A stretch of 37,161 bases of DNA, taken from positions 1-37,161 of the forward strand of contig NZ_LJIC01000048.1 of NCBI RefSeq assembly GCF_001295845.1, read 5' to 3'. The translations under genes and the position numbers were made by a program. Below, piece by piece: positions 1 to 9,092 of the stretch; positions within the stretch are counted from its first letter, which is position 1, and every line of letters begins with the position of its first letter. The notes below the pieces were generated by a model. It was not told the origin of the DNA. It made no database searches and saw only the letters and a list, made by a program, of their open reading frames with translations. This DNA is from Rhodopseudomonas sp. AAP120. Its GTDB lineage: Bacteria; Pseudomonadota; Alphaproteobacteria; Rhizobiales; Xanthobacteraceae.

Positions 1-1
1 G

Positions 2-292
2 CGCGACGTGCAGCGCCGCCGCTACGCCGGGCTCGGCCTGCCGCAGGTCCGCACCAATGCCGAAGCCCCGGCCGCCGCGCTGGAGACCGTCGCGCAGCCC
101 GACGCAGCCGGCCTCAAGCTGCTGCGCGACGCCGCCGAAACCATGCGGCTGTCGGCGCGCGGCTATCACCGCGTCCTGCGCGTCGCCCGCACGCTCGCCG
201 ATCTCGACGGCAGCGAGACGATCGGCCGACTGCATCTCGCCGAGGCGCTGTCCTACCGGGCGCTCGGCGAAGACGTCCGCCACGCGGCGTGA
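2..292 (+). CDS. YifB/ComM-family Mg-chelatase-like AAA+ ATPase, C-terminal fragment
   Basis: This is the last 96 residues of a longer protein; the frame is open to the left edge, so the start lies outside the window. The stretch [18 protein letters not shown] followed by a segment ending EALSYR is the typical C-terminal Mg-chelatase-like helical domain of YifB/ComM proteins. In the competence literature ComM is a hexameric branch-migration helicase acting in recombination; other YifB members are uncharacterised. The ATPase core cannot be seen here, so the call rests on the C-terminal domain alone. It ends at TGA about 105 bases before the next gene, which is on the same strand. Confidence 0.8.
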   Translation, partial: RDVQRRRYAGLGLPQVRTNAEAPAAALETVAQPDAAGLKLLRDAAETMRLSARGYHRVLRVARTLADLDGSETIGRLHLAEALSYRALGEDVRHAA

Positions 293-397
293 TGGTGAAT
301 CGGGTTCGTTGCCCATCAACCTGCTGGTAACGACCTTTGTTTACGCTCTGCGAACCATAGCCCCGCGTATCGGGGCTGGCGTTGGCGAGGCGTTGTG

Positions 398-880
398 ATG
401 TTGCGTTTCCGGGTTCTGGCCTCGGCCGTTCCGCTGCTGCTGCTCGGTCTGTTCGCGCGCAGCGAACTGATCGCCGGGCCGCAGCCCTGCATCGCCGCCG
501 GCGACCGCGTGGTGCAGATCGCGCCCGCCTCCTGGATGGCGCAGCTCCATGTCGGCTTCACCGACGATCCGTCGCGCGCCACCGTGCGGGTGCAGATCGT
601 CGACGATCCGGACGCCGCCGACTTCGCGGTGTCGGACGACGCCGTCACCGACGAACATAGCGCCTGCGCGGCGCCGGACAACCGCCTGGTCGCGATCGCC
701 GCGCATCCGTCGGCGGGCGAGCCGCTGATCTATCTGACCCACGACGCCGACAGCGATGCCGACTACCGGATCTTCGTGCGCTCCGCCCGGTTCAGCGAGC
801 GCGAAGCCGCCGCGCTGCTGGTCGGCGCGTCGGCGCGCCATTTGCCGATCAGCACCGCAGCGCTCGGCCGCAACTCTTAA
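398..880 (+). CDS. small exported protein of unknown function
   Basis: A 160-residue protein I do not recognise. ATG at 398 is preferred because a GAGG ribosome-binding site (387-390) lies 7 bases before it; an in-frame GTG sits one codon upstream. Residues 1-25 form a signal peptide or anchor: basic start (MLRFR) then a run rich in A, L and V. The remainder is Asp/Ala-rich with two cysteines (in QPCIAA and HSACAAP) that could pair by a disulfide after export, and a motif with YLTHD, DADYRIFVRS and FSEREAAALL. Codon use and GC match the neighbours, so recent transfer is unlikely. Periplasmic or membrane-anchored location is inferred; no function can be assigned. Confidence 0.75.
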   Translation: MLRFRVLASAVPLLLLGLFARSELIAGPQPCIAAGDRVVQIAPASWMAQLHVGFTDDPSRATVRVQIVDDPDAADFAVSDDAVTDEHSACAAPDNRLVAIAAHPSAGEPLIYLTHDADSDADYRIFVRSARFSEREAAALLVGASARHLPISTAALGRNS

Positions 881-993
881 GCTTCGGTCAACCCTGTCGG
901 CATCGCGCGCCGATCGACGCGTGCGTTTCAAACTCTTTGCAACGCCGATCACCGATACTGCCGGGCAGCGATGCCGGAGGATCAGGTGGACGT

Positions 994-2898
994 ATGAGGC
1001 CGGGGCTGCGGATCGGATCGAGACGCCGGGCTTTCGCGCGCCGGTTTCCACGGCTCGCCGGCGTGCTGCGTTCCGCCGTGGTGTTGGCGGCGGCTTGCGC
1101 CGGCGCGATCGGCGTCATCGGCGTCGTGCTCCCACAGGCCGGCCCGTGGTTCGTCACGCTCGGCGTCAGCCTGCTGATGGGATCGTGCTGCGTCGCCTTG
1201 GCGGTACAGAGCCTGCGGCTGCGACGGCTGCAGCAGCGACTGCGCGCCGTGATCCTGCACAACGAGTCCCTGACGGACCGCAACTGGGAGCTGCACGAGG
1301 CGCGCGAGCGCCGCGTGGCGCCTGATCCCATCGCGGCCCGCGGCGAGACCGACGCACGGGCCAGATCCAGGCTGCTGGCGATGGCGTCGCACGAGATGCG
1401 CACGCCGCTCAGCGGCGTGATCGGGATGAGCAGGCTGCTGCTCGACACCCCGCTGTCGGCCGAGCAGGCGACCTATGCGCGCGCGGTGAAGACTTCCGCC
1501 GAATCGCTGCTGTCGCTGGTCGACCAATTCCTCGACGACGCCCGGATCGACGCCGGCCGGATCGAGCTCGAACAGGACCCGTACGCATTGGCACCGCTGA
1601 TCGAGGACGTCACCGAGCTGTTGGCGCCGCGGGCGCAGGCGCGCGGCCTCGAGATCGCCGCCGATGTCGACGAGCGGCTGCCCGCGCGGCTGATCGGCGA
1701 CGCCGCACGGCTGCGTCAGGTGCTGCTCAACCTCGCCGGCAACGCCATCAAGTTCACCGACAAGGGCGGCGTGGCCCTGATCGCTACGCCCGGTGGCCGG
1801 GACGGCGAGATCGATCTTGTGGTGCGCGACACCGGGATCGGGATCGCGGCGGAGGCGCAGCAGCGCATCTTCGGCGAGTTCGAACAGGCCGACGACGCCA
1901 TCGCCCGAACCTATGGGGGCACCGGGCTGGGACTGAGTATCAGCGAGCGGATCGTCCGCCGGATGGGAGGCCGGATCACGCTGCGCAGCCAGCCGGGCGC
2001 CGGCAGCACCTTCACGGTCTCGCTGCCGCTCGCCGCCGCCGAGGCCGAAGCGGTGGCTCGCTGGGCCGTGCCGGATCTCGCCGGCCAGGCAGTGCTGATC
2101 GCCGCGCCGCAGCCCATCGAGGCGGAGCTGGTCGCCCGGCGGCTGCAGCGCTGGGGCGCGCAGACCCGCGTGCTGTCGGATCCCGACGCGGCCGGCGCGG
2201 CGCTGCAGGCGCAGTGCTGGACCGCGATCCTGATCGATATCGGTTTTGGCCGGCAGGCCGCCGAGGCGCTGGCGCAGCGCGCAGTGCCTTATGTGGCGCA
2301 GCGCATCGTGCTGTTGACGCCGTCGGTGCGATCGGAGGTTCTTCCCGAACTACCCGCCGCCTTCACCGGCTATCTGGTCAAACCGCTACGTGCGGCGTCG
2401 CTAGCGGCGCGGCTCGGCGCGTTGGTCGACGTCGCCGCACCCGGGATCGCCGACGGCGAGCCGCCCGGCTTCGCGCCGCCAAGCTCCGGGCGATGTTTGT
2501 CGGTGCTGGTCGCCGAAGACAACGACATCAACGCACTGCTGATCCGCGCGATGCTGGACAAGCTCGGCCACCGCGCCGTGCTGGCCGGCGACGGCCGGCA
2601 GGCCGTGCAGCATTGGCTCAGGGCGCTGAATGACGGCACACCGTTCGACTTGGTGCTGATGGATCTGCAGATGCCGCTGATCGACGGCCTCGCGGCTTGC
2701 CGGCAGATCCGCGCGCACGAAGCGGCCGTCGCAACACCGCGCACACCGGTTCTGGCGCTCACCGCCAATACGCTGGCCGAGGATCGCGACGCCTGCCTAG
2801 CGGCCGGCATGGACGGCGTGCTGATCAAGCCGCTCGATCGCGACAAGCTCGCCGATCTTCTCGCCGACATTGCCGCGATGCGCCCGGTGGCCGTGTAG
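994..2898 (+). CDS. membrane-bound hybrid sensor histidine kinase with two receiver domains
   Basis: A 634-residue hybrid kinase. The ATG at 994 with AGGTGG at 984-989 is chosen over an upstream in-frame start at 937. Two hydrophobic segments (about residues 25-45 and 50-70) with almost no loop between them are followed by a short coiled linker, a HisKA domain with phospho-acceptor His133 in SHEMRTPLSGV, and an HATPase domain with N box (Asn250 in NLAGNAIKF), DTGIGI and GGTGLGLS. Next comes a degenerate receiver (about 370-475) that lacks the N-terminal acidic pair but keeps an Asp at about 415, then a complete receiver (about 505-630) with AEDN, Asp557 in LMDLQMP and a conserved Lys in VLIKP. 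No sensor domain is visible, so the signal is unknown. It probably passes phosphate on to a histidine phosphotransfer protein encoded elsewhere. Confidence 0.92.
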   Translation: MRPGLRIGSRRRAFARRFPRLAGVLRSAVVLAAACAGAIGVIGVVLPQAGPWFVTLGVSLLMGSCCVALAVQSLRLRRLQQRLRAVILHNESLTDRNWELHEARERRVAPDPIAARGETDARARSRLLAMASHEMRTPLSGVIGMSRLLLDTPLSAEQATYARAVKTSAESLLSLVDQFLDDARIDAGRIELEQDPYALAPLIEDVTELLAPRAQARGLEIAADVDERLPARLIGDAARLRQVLLNLAGNAIKFTDKGGVALIATPGGRDGEIDLVVRDTGIGIAAEAQQRIFGEFEQADDAIARTYGGTGLGLSISERIVRRMGGRITLRSQPGAGSTFTVSLPLAAAEAEAVARWAVPDLAGQAVLIAAPQPIEAELVARRLQRWGAQTRVLSDPDAAGAALQAQCWTAILIDIGFGRQAAEALAQRAVPYVAQRIVLLTPSVRSEVLPELPAAFTGYLVKPLRAASLAARLGALVDVAAPGIADGEPPGFAPPSSGRCLSVLVAEDNDINALLIRAMLDKLGHRAVLAGDGRQAVQHWLRALNDGTPFDLVLMDLQMPLIDGLAACRQIRAHEAAVATPRTPVLALTANTLAEDRDACLAAGMDGVLIKPLDRDKLADLLADIAAMRPVAV

Positions 2899-3058
2899 CT
2901 GCGGCAGCCTGTTACCAAACCTACATGTCCGGGGCGACGTTCAGCGACGTGTCATGCAGCGGCAATCGATGTGTCACAACGCTGTCGGAACCCCGTGATC
3001 TTTGATGCGCGCAGGCCGCGCACCACGCGATTCGGTGGCAGGCGGTCACGAGGATGCC

Positions 3059-4018
3059 ATGCACACCGACCAATTTGCCCGCTCGAAGAAATTCATCAAA
3101 TTGCTGCGCCCGGACGTCGCCGGCGCCGCGGCACAGACCGCGATCACCTGGTTCAAGCCGGCGCTGAAAATCGGCGACCACGGCAAGCCGATCGCGCAGC
3201 CGACGCTGACGCCGGCGACGCTCGGCCGGCTCGGCGCGCTGGAAGTGCGGCTGGCGCAGAAGAAGCAGGACATTAAGCGCGCCCAGAAGCTGCGCTATCG
3301 CGTGTTCTACAAGGACGGCACCGCGATCGCCGACGCCGCCACGATGCTGGCGCGGCGCGACAAGGACGCGTTCGACAAGATCTGCGACCATCTCTTGGTG
3401 ATCGATCATGCCGCCAAGCCGTCGCTGAGCGGCAAGCAGCCGGTGGTCGGCACCTATCGGCTCCTTCGCCAGGAGATCGCCGACCGCCACGGCGGCTTCT
3501 ACACGCAGAACGAATTCGACATCGCCGGCATGATCGCGCGGCATCCGCAACTGCGCTTCCTCGAACTCGGCCGTTCCTGCGTGCTGCCGCCGTATCGCAA
3601 CAAGCGCACGGTCGAACTGCTGTGGCACGGCATCTGGAGCTACGTCCGTCAGCACGGCGTCGACGTGATGATCGGCTGCGCCAGCTTCGACGGCACCGAT
3701 CCGGAGCAGCTGGCGCTGCCGCTGTCGTTCCTGCACCACTACGCCGCCGCGCCCGAAGCCTGGCGCGCGAAGGCGCATCCGTCGCGCTACGTCGAAATGA
3801 ACCGGATGCCGAAGGAAGCGGTCAACCAGAAGGCCGCGCTGCGCGAACTGCCGCCGCTGATCAAAGGCTATCTGCGGCTCGGCGCCACGATCGGCGAGGG
3901 CGCGGTGATCGACCATCAGTTCGGCACCACCGATGTGCTGATCATCATGCCGGTGTCGGCGATCAGCAGCCGCTACATCGAGCACTTCGGCGTCGACGCG
4001 TCGCGCCACGCGGCTTAA
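3059..4018 (+). CDS. olsB: L-ornithine N-alpha-acyltransferase (ornithine lipid synthesis), OlsB
   Basis: A 319-residue protein of the OlsB family, related in fold to GNAT acyltransferases. OlsB transfers a 3-hydroxyacyl chain from acyl-ACP to the alpha-amino group of ornithine, giving lyso-ornithine lipid, the first step to the phosphorus-free membrane lipids common in Rhizobiales. Diagnostic stretches are RAQKLRYRVFYKDG, FDKICDHLLVID, VGTYRLL, RFLELGRSCVLPPYRNKRT, the PPLIKGYLRLGA segment and HQFGTTDVLII. ATG 3059 is selected because CGAGG (3049-3053) is 5 bases upstream; a longer in-frame start at 3002 adds residues that do not look conserved. The partner OlsA is not in the window. Confidence 0.92.
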   Translation: MHTDQFARSKKFIKLLRPDVAGAAAQTAITWFKPALKIGDHGKPIAQPTLTPATLGRLGALEVRLAQKKQDIKRAQKLRYRVFYKDGTAIADAATMLARRDKDAFDKICDHLLVIDHAAKPSLSGKQPVVGTYRLLRQEIADRHGGFYTQNEFDIAGMIARHPQLRFLELGRSCVLPPYRNKRTVELLWHGIWSYVRQHGVDVMIGCASFDGTDPEQLALPLSFLHHYAAAPEAWRAKAHPSRYVEMNRMPKEAVNQKAALRELPPLIKGYLRLGATIGEGAVIDHQFGTTDVLIIMPVSAISSRYIEHFGVDASRHAA

Positions 4019-4049
4019 TTAGTTCTCGCTTGCTGCCGAACGCATCCGC

Positions 4050-4129
4050 CGTCATTGCGAGGAGCGAAGCGACGAAGCAATCCAGCTCGGTGCACAGAGC
4101 TGGATTGCTTCGCTGCGCTCGCAATGACG
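4050..4129. repeat. imperfect palindromic intergenic repeat, family 1 (copy 1)
   Basis: Outer arms CGTCATTGCGAG and CTCGCAATGACG enclose a second inverted pair (GAAGCAATCCAGCTC / GAGCTGGATTGCTTC), so the whole 80 bp can fold into one long hairpin. It sits between the convergent ends of olsB and coaA, where it may end both transcripts. A second copy is at 26578-26695. Confidence 0.9.
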
Positions 4130-4157
4130 CGGCAAACCTGTCTGCTTTGAGGTGACT

Positions 4158-5114
4158 CTACAACCGCCGCAACGCCACCGAGTCCACCACGTGGTCGGCG
4201 CCCTTCTTCAAAATCAGCGTCGCACGCGGCCGGGTCGGCAGGATGTTGTCCTCGAGGTTGGCGAGGTTGGTGCGTTCCCAGATCGCGATCGCGGTGGCGG
4301 TGGCTTCCTCGTCGGACAGCGGCGCGTAGCGGTGGAAGTAGGAGCGCGGATCGTGGAACGCGGTGTCGCGCAGCGCCAGGAAGCGCTTGATGTACCAGTC
4401 GCGCAGCACCGGCTCCTCGGCGTCGATATAGACCGAGAAGTCGAAGAAGTCCGACACCACCGGCACCGCCTTGCCGTCGCGCGGCAGCCGGCCGGTCTGC
4501 AGCACGTTGACGCCCTCGACGATCAGGATGTCGGGGCGGTCCACCACGGTGAACTTGTTGGGCACGATGTCGTAGGTGAGATGCGAATAGATCGGCGCCT
4601 TGACCTTGCGGCGGCCGGACTTGATGTCGCTGAGGAAGCCGAGCAGCGCCGGCAGATCGTAGCTCTCGGGGAAGCCCTTTTTCTGCAGGATGCCGGCACG
4701 CTCCAGGATCGCGTTGGGGTGCAGGAAGCCGTCGGTCGTCACCATGTCGACTTTCGGCCGCGGCGACCAGCGCGCCAGGAGCGCCTGCAGCACACGCGCG
4801 GTGGTCGATTTGCCGACCGCCACCGAGCCGGCGACGCCGATGATGTAGGGCATCTTGCGCTCGACCACGCCGAGGAAGCGGCGCTGCGCGTAGTACAGCT
4901 GCTGCATCGAGGCGACGTGGATCGAGAGCAGCCGCGACATCGGCAGATAGATCTCCTCGACCTCGGTGAGATCGAGCCGGTCGTGCATCGATTTCAGCGC
5001 CGCGATTTCGGCGGCGTCGAGCGTCATCGGCGTGTCCTGGCGCAGATTGGCCCACTCCGACCGCGAGAACGTGCGGTAGGGGTTGTAGTGGTGCAGTTCC
5101 GACCTGGCGTCCAT
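4158..5114 (-). CDS. coaA: type I pantothenate kinase
   Basis: A 318-residue protein of the usual CoaA length. It phosphorylates pantothenate with ATP to 4'-phosphopantothenate, the first committed step of coenzyme A synthesis in the cytoplasm. The P-loop GSVAVGKS is at about residues 96-103, followed by TTDGFLHPN, the [14 protein letters not shown] segment, the Walker-B-like [11 protein letters not shown] and the substrate-site region FDFSVYIDA. It is the last gene of the histidine cluster, 95 bases after hisE, an arrangement usual in Rhizobiales; the link between the two pathways is positional only. It converges on olsB across a palindromic repeat. Confidence 0.97.
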   Translation of the reverse strand: MDARSELHHYNPYRTFSRSEWANLRQDTPMTLDAAEIAALKSMHDRLDLTEVEEIYLPMSRLLSIHVASMQQLYYAQRRFLGVVERKMPYIIGVAGSVAVGKSTTARVLQALLARWSPRPKVDMVTTDGFLHPNAILERAGILQKKGFPESYDLPALLGFLSDIKSGRRKVKAPIYSHLTYDIVPNKFTVVDRPDILIVEGVNVLQTGRLPRDGKAVPVVSDFFDFSVYIDAEEPVLRDWYIKRFLALRDTAFHDPRSYFHRYAPLSDEEATATAIAIWERTNLANLEDNILPTRPRATLILKKGADHVVDSVALRRL

Positions 5115-5209
5115 CGCGTCGTTCCTCGCCTTGTTGCCGTGACCGGCTTTTGTTGTTGTTGCGGCCGGCGGCCGATGATTGAGTTGAACCGCGTTGCGGC
5201 GCAGCCGCG

Positions 5210-5533
5210 CTACTCGCGTTTGCGCGCGGCTTTCTCTTCCAGGCCCGACATCGAGGTACGCTGGCCGAGCGCGGCTTCGACCTCGCCCAGCGTCACGCCG
5301 CGCGCCTTCAGCAGCACCAGCATGTGGAACAGCACGTCGGCGGCCTCGGCGATCAGATTGGTGCGGTCGTTCTCGACCGTGGCGATCACCAGCTCGACCG
5401 CTTCCTCGCCGAACTTCTTGGCGCAGTGCTCGGCGCCCTTGTCGAGCAGCTTCTTGGTGTAGGAGACGTCGCCGCTCGAGGCGGCTCGGGCGTCGATGAT
5501 GCCGGCGAGGTCGTGAAGGGTGAAGCGGGGCAT
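5210..5533 (-). CDS. hisE: phosphoribosyl-ATP pyrophosphatase
   Basis: A 107-residue stand-alone HisE of normal size. It hydrolyses phosphoribosyl-ATP to phosphoribosyl-AMP and pyrophosphate, step 2 of histidine synthesis. The MazG-like all-alpha fold is shown by [20 protein letters not shown], whose Glu pair binds metal, and by [20 protein letters not shown]. HisI, which takes step 3 and is fused to HisE in enteric bacteria, is not in the window. The gene lies 65 bases downstream of hisF on the same strand and is followed by coaA. Confidence 0.96.
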   Translation of the reverse strand: MPRFTLHDLAGIIDARAASSGDVSYTKKLLDKGAEHCAKKFGEEAVELVIATVENDRTNLIAEAADVLFHMLVLLKARGVTLGEVEAALGQRTSMSGLEEKAARKRE

Positions 5534-5598
5534 ACGCGTACTCTACAGTTCTGCCGGTGCGAGACTAACGCGCCGTCCGGCGTGACACCAGGGATCGG

Positions 5599-6366
5599 CT
5601 AAGGATCGAGCCGCATCGGCAATCCGGCCTGCAGCATATGATCCTTGGCCTGACGAATGGTGTATTCGCCGAAATGGAAGATCGAGGCCGCCAGCACCGC
5701 GGTGGCATGGCCCTCGCGGATGCCGTCGACCAGATGGTCGAGATTGCCGACGCCGCCCGAGGCGATCACCGGCACGCCGACGCTGTCGGCAATCGCGCGG
5801 GTCAGCGGCAGGTCGAAGCCGGATTTGGTGCCGTCGCGGTCCATCGAGGTCAGCAGGATCTCGCCGGCGCCGAGCGACACCACTTCCTGGGCGAATTCGA
5901 TCGCGTCGATCCCGGTGCCCTTGCGGCCGCCATGGGTGAAGATTTCCCAGCGGTCCTTGTTCGGCACCCGCTTGGCATCGATCGCCACCACGATGCATTG
6001 GTCGCCGAACTTCTCGGCGGCTTCCTTGACGAATTCGCGCCGCGCCACCGCGGCCGAATTGATCGAGACCTTGTCGGCGCCGGAGCGCAGCAGCGTCTTG
6101 ATGTCGTCGACGGTGCGCACGCCGCCGCCGACCGTCACCGGCATGAAACAAGCCTCGGCGGTCCGCCGCACCACGTCCAGCATGATGCCGCGGTTCTCGT
6201 GAGTGGCGGTGATGTCGAGGAAGCACAGCTCGTCAGCGCCGGCGGCGTCATAGGCGATCGCGGCCTCGACCGGATCGCCGGCGTCGCGCAGATCGACGAA
6301 GTTGACGCCCTTGACGACGCGGCCGTCCTTGACGTCGAGGCAGGGAATGACGCGGACCTTGAACAT
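5599..6366 (-). CDS. hisF: imidazole glycerol phosphate synthase, cyclase subunit
   Basis: A 255-residue (beta-alpha)8 barrel. HisF takes ammonia passed from the glutaminase HisH and converts PRFAR to imidazole glycerol phosphate and AICAR. The two catalytic aspartates fall at the textbook positions, Asp11 in IPCLDVKDG and Asp130 in VVAIDAKR. Phosphate-binding loops are visible as [12 protein letters not shown] and [12 protein letters not shown]. It starts 10 bases after the hisA stop, so the two are very probably co-translated. Length and motifs are complete. Confidence 0.98.
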   Translation of the reverse strand: MFKVRVIPCLDVKDGRVVKGVNFVDLRDAGDPVEAAIAYDAAGADELCFLDITATHENRGIMLDVVRRTAEACFMPVTVGGGVRTVDDIKTLLRSGADKVSINSAAVARREFVKEAAEKFGDQCIVVAIDAKRVPNKDRWEIFTHGGRKGTGIDAIEFAQEVVSLGAGEILLTSMDRDGTKSGFDLPLTRAIADSVGVPVIASGGVGNLDHLVDGIREGHATAVLAASIFHFGEYTIRQAKDHMLQAGLPMRLDP

Positions 6367-6376
6367 CGCGGCGTCC

Positions 6377-7114
6377 TTACGCGGCCTTGGCGGCGCCGAT
6401 CAGCGCCAGCGCCTGCGCCGGATCGAGCCGGCCGTCATACAGCGCCCGCCCGGCGATCGCGCCTTCCAGCTTGGCGGCGCGCGGGCTGAGCAGGGTTTTC
6501 ACGTCTTCGATCGAGGCGAGGCCGCCCGAGGCGATCACCGGAATGCTGATCGCATCCGCCAGCGCGATGGTGGCGTCCCAGTTGATGCCCTTCAGCAGGC
6601 CGTCGCGAGCGATGTCGGTGAAGATGATGGCGGCAACGCCGGCATCTTCGAACCGCTGCGCAATCTCCAGCGCGGTGACTTGCGAACTTTCCGCCCAGCC
6701 TTCGACCGCGACGTGGCCGTCGCGGGCGTCGAGTCCGACGGCGACGCGGCCGGGGAATTGCTTGGCGGCGTCCTTCACCAGCGCCGGATCGCGCACCGCG
6801 GCGGTGCCGATGATGACGCGGCTGATGCCTTTGCTGAGCCAGGCTTCGATGGTCTTGAGATCACGGATGCCGCCGCCGAGTTGCACCGGCATCGACACGA
6901 CTTTGAGCATCGCCTCGACGGCCTGGGCATTCATCGGCTTGCCGGCGAAGGCGCCGTCGAGATCGACCACGTGCAGATACGCAAAGCCTTGCGCCGCGAA
7001 GCTTTTCGCCTGCGCGGCGGGATCGAGATTGAACACCGTGGCGCGCGCCATGTCGCCCTGTTCGAGCCGCACGCACTGGCCGTTCTTGAGATCGATCGCG
7101 GGGAAGAGAATCAC
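6377..7114 (-). CDS. hisA: ProFAR isomerase (HisA)
   Basis: A 245-residue (beta-alpha)8 barrel that isomerises the aminoaldose ProFAR to the aminoketose PRFAR. The catalytic aspartates are at the expected places: Asp8 in ILFPAIDLK and Asp129 in VGLDARDG. The start is GTG at 7114, sharing GTGA with the hisH stop codon (4-base overlap). A much longer open frame runs upstream to 7930 but only overlaps hisH in another frame. The GTG start, the HisA N-terminus and the coupled stop all agree, so the start is secure. Followed 10 bases later by hisF. Confidence 0.96.
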   Translation of the reverse strand: MILFPAIDLKNGQCVRLEQGDMARATVFNLDPAAQAKSFAAQGFAYLHVVDLDGAFAGKPMNAQAVEAMLKVVSMPVQLGGGIRDLKTIEAWLSKGISRVIIGTAAVRDPALVKDAAKQFPGRVAVGLDARDGHVAVEGWAESSQVTALEIAQRFEDAGVAAIIFTDIARDGLLKGINWDATIALADAISIPVIASGGLASIEDVKTLLSPRAAKLEGAIAGRALYDGRLDPAQALALIGAAKAA

Positions 7115-7761
7115 GGCTTCCACTTCAGAAAATTCGAGATCAGCGCCAGCCCGAAGCGCTGGCTCTTTTCGGGGTGAAACTGGGTGCCCAGCATGGTGTC
7201 GCGGCCGACCACCGCGGTGAGCGGGCCGCCGTAATCGGCGCGGGCCAGCACGTCGGTCTCGTTCTCGGCGGCGAGGTGGAAGGAGTGCACGAAATACGCG
7301 TGCAGGCCCTTCGGCCCGAGCGGCAGCTTCTCCAGCACCGGGTGATCCGCCAGCACGTCGAGCGTATTCCAGCCCATATGCGGGATCTTCAGATCCTCCT
7401 GGCTCGGCGCGATCTTGACCACATCGCCGGGAATCCAGCCGAGACCGTCCGTCGTGACGTGCTCCTTGCCGCGCGTCGCCATCAGCTGCATGCCGACGCA
7501 GATGCCGAAGAACGGTCGCGCCTTGACCCGCACCGTCTCGTTCAGCGCCTCGACCATGCCGTCGATCGCATCCAGCCCCTTGCGGCAATCCGCAAAGGCG
7601 CCGACGCCGGGCAGCACCACGCGGTCGGAGCGAAACACCTGCTCGGGATCGCGGGTGACGATGATCTTTTCGGGGGTCTCCATGCTCCGCGCCGCGCGCT
7701 CGAACGCCTTGGCGGCCGAGTGCAGATTGCCGGAGCCGTAATCGACGATCGCGACGCTCAT
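7111..7761 (-). CDS. hisH: imidazole glycerol phosphate synthase, glutaminase subunit
   Basis: A 216-residue class I glutamine amidotransferase. It hydrolyses glutamine and channels ammonia to HisF. The triad is complete: Cys88 in [11 protein letters not shown], with His196 and Glu198 in GTQFHPEKS. The N-terminus [15 protein letters not shown] is diagnostic. ATG at 7761 has a GGAGGG-type site just upstream and overlaps the stop of the preceding DUF2628 gene by ATGA; the longer in-frame start near 7998 lies inside that gene and is rejected. Its own stop overlaps the GTG of hisA, so translation appears coupled across three genes. Confidence 0.97.
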   Translation of the reverse strand: MSVAIVDYGSGNLHSAAKAFERAARSMETPEKIIVTRDPEQVFRSDRVVLPGVGAFADCRKGLDAIDGMVEALNETVRVKARPFFGICVGMQLMATRGKEHVTTDGLGWIPGDVVKIAPSQEDLKIPHMGWNTLDVLADHPVLEKLPLGPKGLHAYFVHSFHLAAENETDVLARADYGGPLTAVVGRDTMLGTQFHPEKSQRFGLALISNFLKWKP

Positions 7762-8276
7762 CGCAGCCCTCCCGGGCGCGGGAACGAGCCGACGATGTCG
7801 CCATGGATCGAGGACGCCGGCAGCGGCATGCCGCGGGTCGGCGGCGGGGCGCCGCGGTCGATCGGCAGCGAGAAGCTGACCGGGGCCGGCTGGCGGCCGG
7901 ACCAGCGATCGAAGAACCGCCGTTCGGCACCGGGCAGGTCGTCGCCGACCACGACGTCGAGCTGGCGCCAGCCGCGGCGGCGCAGCGTCCAGCGCCACAG
8001 GCTGCCGGCTTCGAGGCCGAGCAGGGCGGCGATCAGCAGCAGCACCACGAGCCGAGGGCCGGACGCGACGCCGAGCGCACTCAGCGCGACGTTAGCCGCC
8101 ACCGACAGCGCCACATAGCCGAGCAGCGCCAGCCACAGCCGCCGCGTCAGCAGCCACAACGGCCCGAACACGAACGCCCAGACATAGAACCCGTCGCGCA
8201 CGAACACGAAGCGGTCCGGCGCGGCGCTGCGTTCGTCGGCGTCCGCCGGGGGCGCATGAACTGTAAAGACCGGCAT
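7758..8276 (-). CDS. DUF2628-family membrane protein in the histidine operon
   Basis: A 172-residue protein with a cytoplasmic-looking N-terminus, two or three hydrophobic segments (about residues 30-55 and 58-90; [16 protein letters not shown] and [13 protein letters not shown] are clear), and a polar, Pro-rich C-terminal tail. The pattern [17 protein letters not shown] is typical of DUF2628 proteins, whose function is unknown. ATG 8276 is preferred over TTG 8279 because GGAG lies 7 bases before it. It sits between hisB and hisH and overlaps hisH by 4 bases, so it must be expressed with histidine enzymes, although nothing in its sequence suggests an enzyme. Confidence 0.85.
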   Translation of the reverse strand: MPVFTVHAPPADADERSAAPDRFVFVRDGFYVWAFVFGPLWLLTRRLWLALLGYVALSVAANVALSALGVASGPRLVVLLLIAALLGLEAGSLWRWTLRRRGWRQLDVVVGDDLPGAERRFFDRWSGRQPAPVSFSLPIDRGAPPPTRGMPLPASSIHGDIVGSFPRPGGLR

Positions 8277-8301
8277 CAACTATCTCCGCCGCTGGACGGC
8301 G

Positions 8302-8895
8302 CTAGCCGCCGAGCTGACCCTTGGTCGAAGGCACTTCGCCCGCCGCTTGCGGATCGATCGCCACGGCCGCGCGGAGCGCCCGCGCCAGACCCTTGAAGCA
8401 GGATTCCGCGATATGGTGGCTGTTCAGCCCATATAGGGTCTCGACGTGCAGAGTCACGCCCGCATTGATGGCGAAGGCCTGGAACCATTCGCGCACCAGC
8501 TCGGTGTCGAACTCGCCGATCTTGTCGCGCGGAAACTCCGCCTTGAACACCAGGAACGGCCGGCCGGAGACGTCGATCACCACCCGGGTCAGGGTTTCGT
8601 CCATCGGCATCAGCATGCTGGCATAGCGGGTGATGCCCGCCATATTGCCGAGCGCCTGCTTGACCGCCTGGCCGAGCGCGATGCCGACGTCCTCGGTGGT
8701 GTGGTGGAAGTCGACATGCAGATCGCCCACCGCCTTGACGGTGATGTCGATCCGGGAGTGCTTGGCCAGCAGCTCCAGCATATGGTCGAAGAAGCCGATC
8801 CCGGTCGCCGAATTGGACACGCCGGTGCCGTCGAGATTGACGGTCACCTCGATGTCGGTCTCGCGGGTCTTGCGCTTGATCGTCGCCGTGCGCAT
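8302..8895 (-). CDS. hisB: imidazoleglycerol-phosphate dehydratase
   Basis: A 197-residue monofunctional HisB (no fused phosphatase domain). It dehydrates imidazole glycerol phosphate to imidazole acetol phosphate using two manganese ions. Metal ligands lie in [29 protein letters not shown] and the late [17 protein letters not shown] motif; the N-terminus [13 protein letters not shown] is typical. It is the first gene of the leftward cluster, so the operon promoter should lie in 8896-9092, shared with the divergent hslV. A 25-base gap separates it from the DUF2628 gene. Confidence 0.98.
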   Translation of the reverse strand: MRTATIKRKTRETDIEVTVNLDGTGVSNSATGIGFFDHMLELLAKHSRIDITVKAVGDLHVDFHHTTEDVGIALGQAVKQALGNMAGITRYASMLMPMDETLTRVVIDVSGRPFLVFKAEFPRDKIGEFDTELVREWFQAFAINAGVTLHVETLYGLNSHHIAESCFKGLARALRAAVAIDPQAAGEVPSTKGQLGG

Positions 8896-9092
8896 GAAAG
8901 CGGCCTCTCCTTGCGAAAACGGCGTCCTTTTAACAGGCGGATGACGCCTTCGCTACTGCACGGGGCGCAACGGCGTCCCGATCTTCGTCCTATGGTGACC
9001 GGTTTGCAGGCACCGCCCGACCGCGTCCGATGGTCCGGAGATTTGCAAGCCGGCGTGGTCGTGCCTAGATCAGCGCTCGCGAAAGGTTTCCC

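Noticed and set aside
2921-4009. Long minus-strand open frame of 362 codons opposite olsB
   Set aside because: It mirrors olsB codons; olsB has clear family motifs and the antisense frame has none.
4152-5462. Plus-strand open frame of 436 codons opposite coaA and hisE
   Set aside because: Antisense shadow of two well-identified genes; Arg/Val-rich with no family signature.
9043-9070. Heat-shock-type promoter for hslV (TTGCAA, CTAGAT)
   Set aside because: Spacing and matches are too poor to separate from chance.
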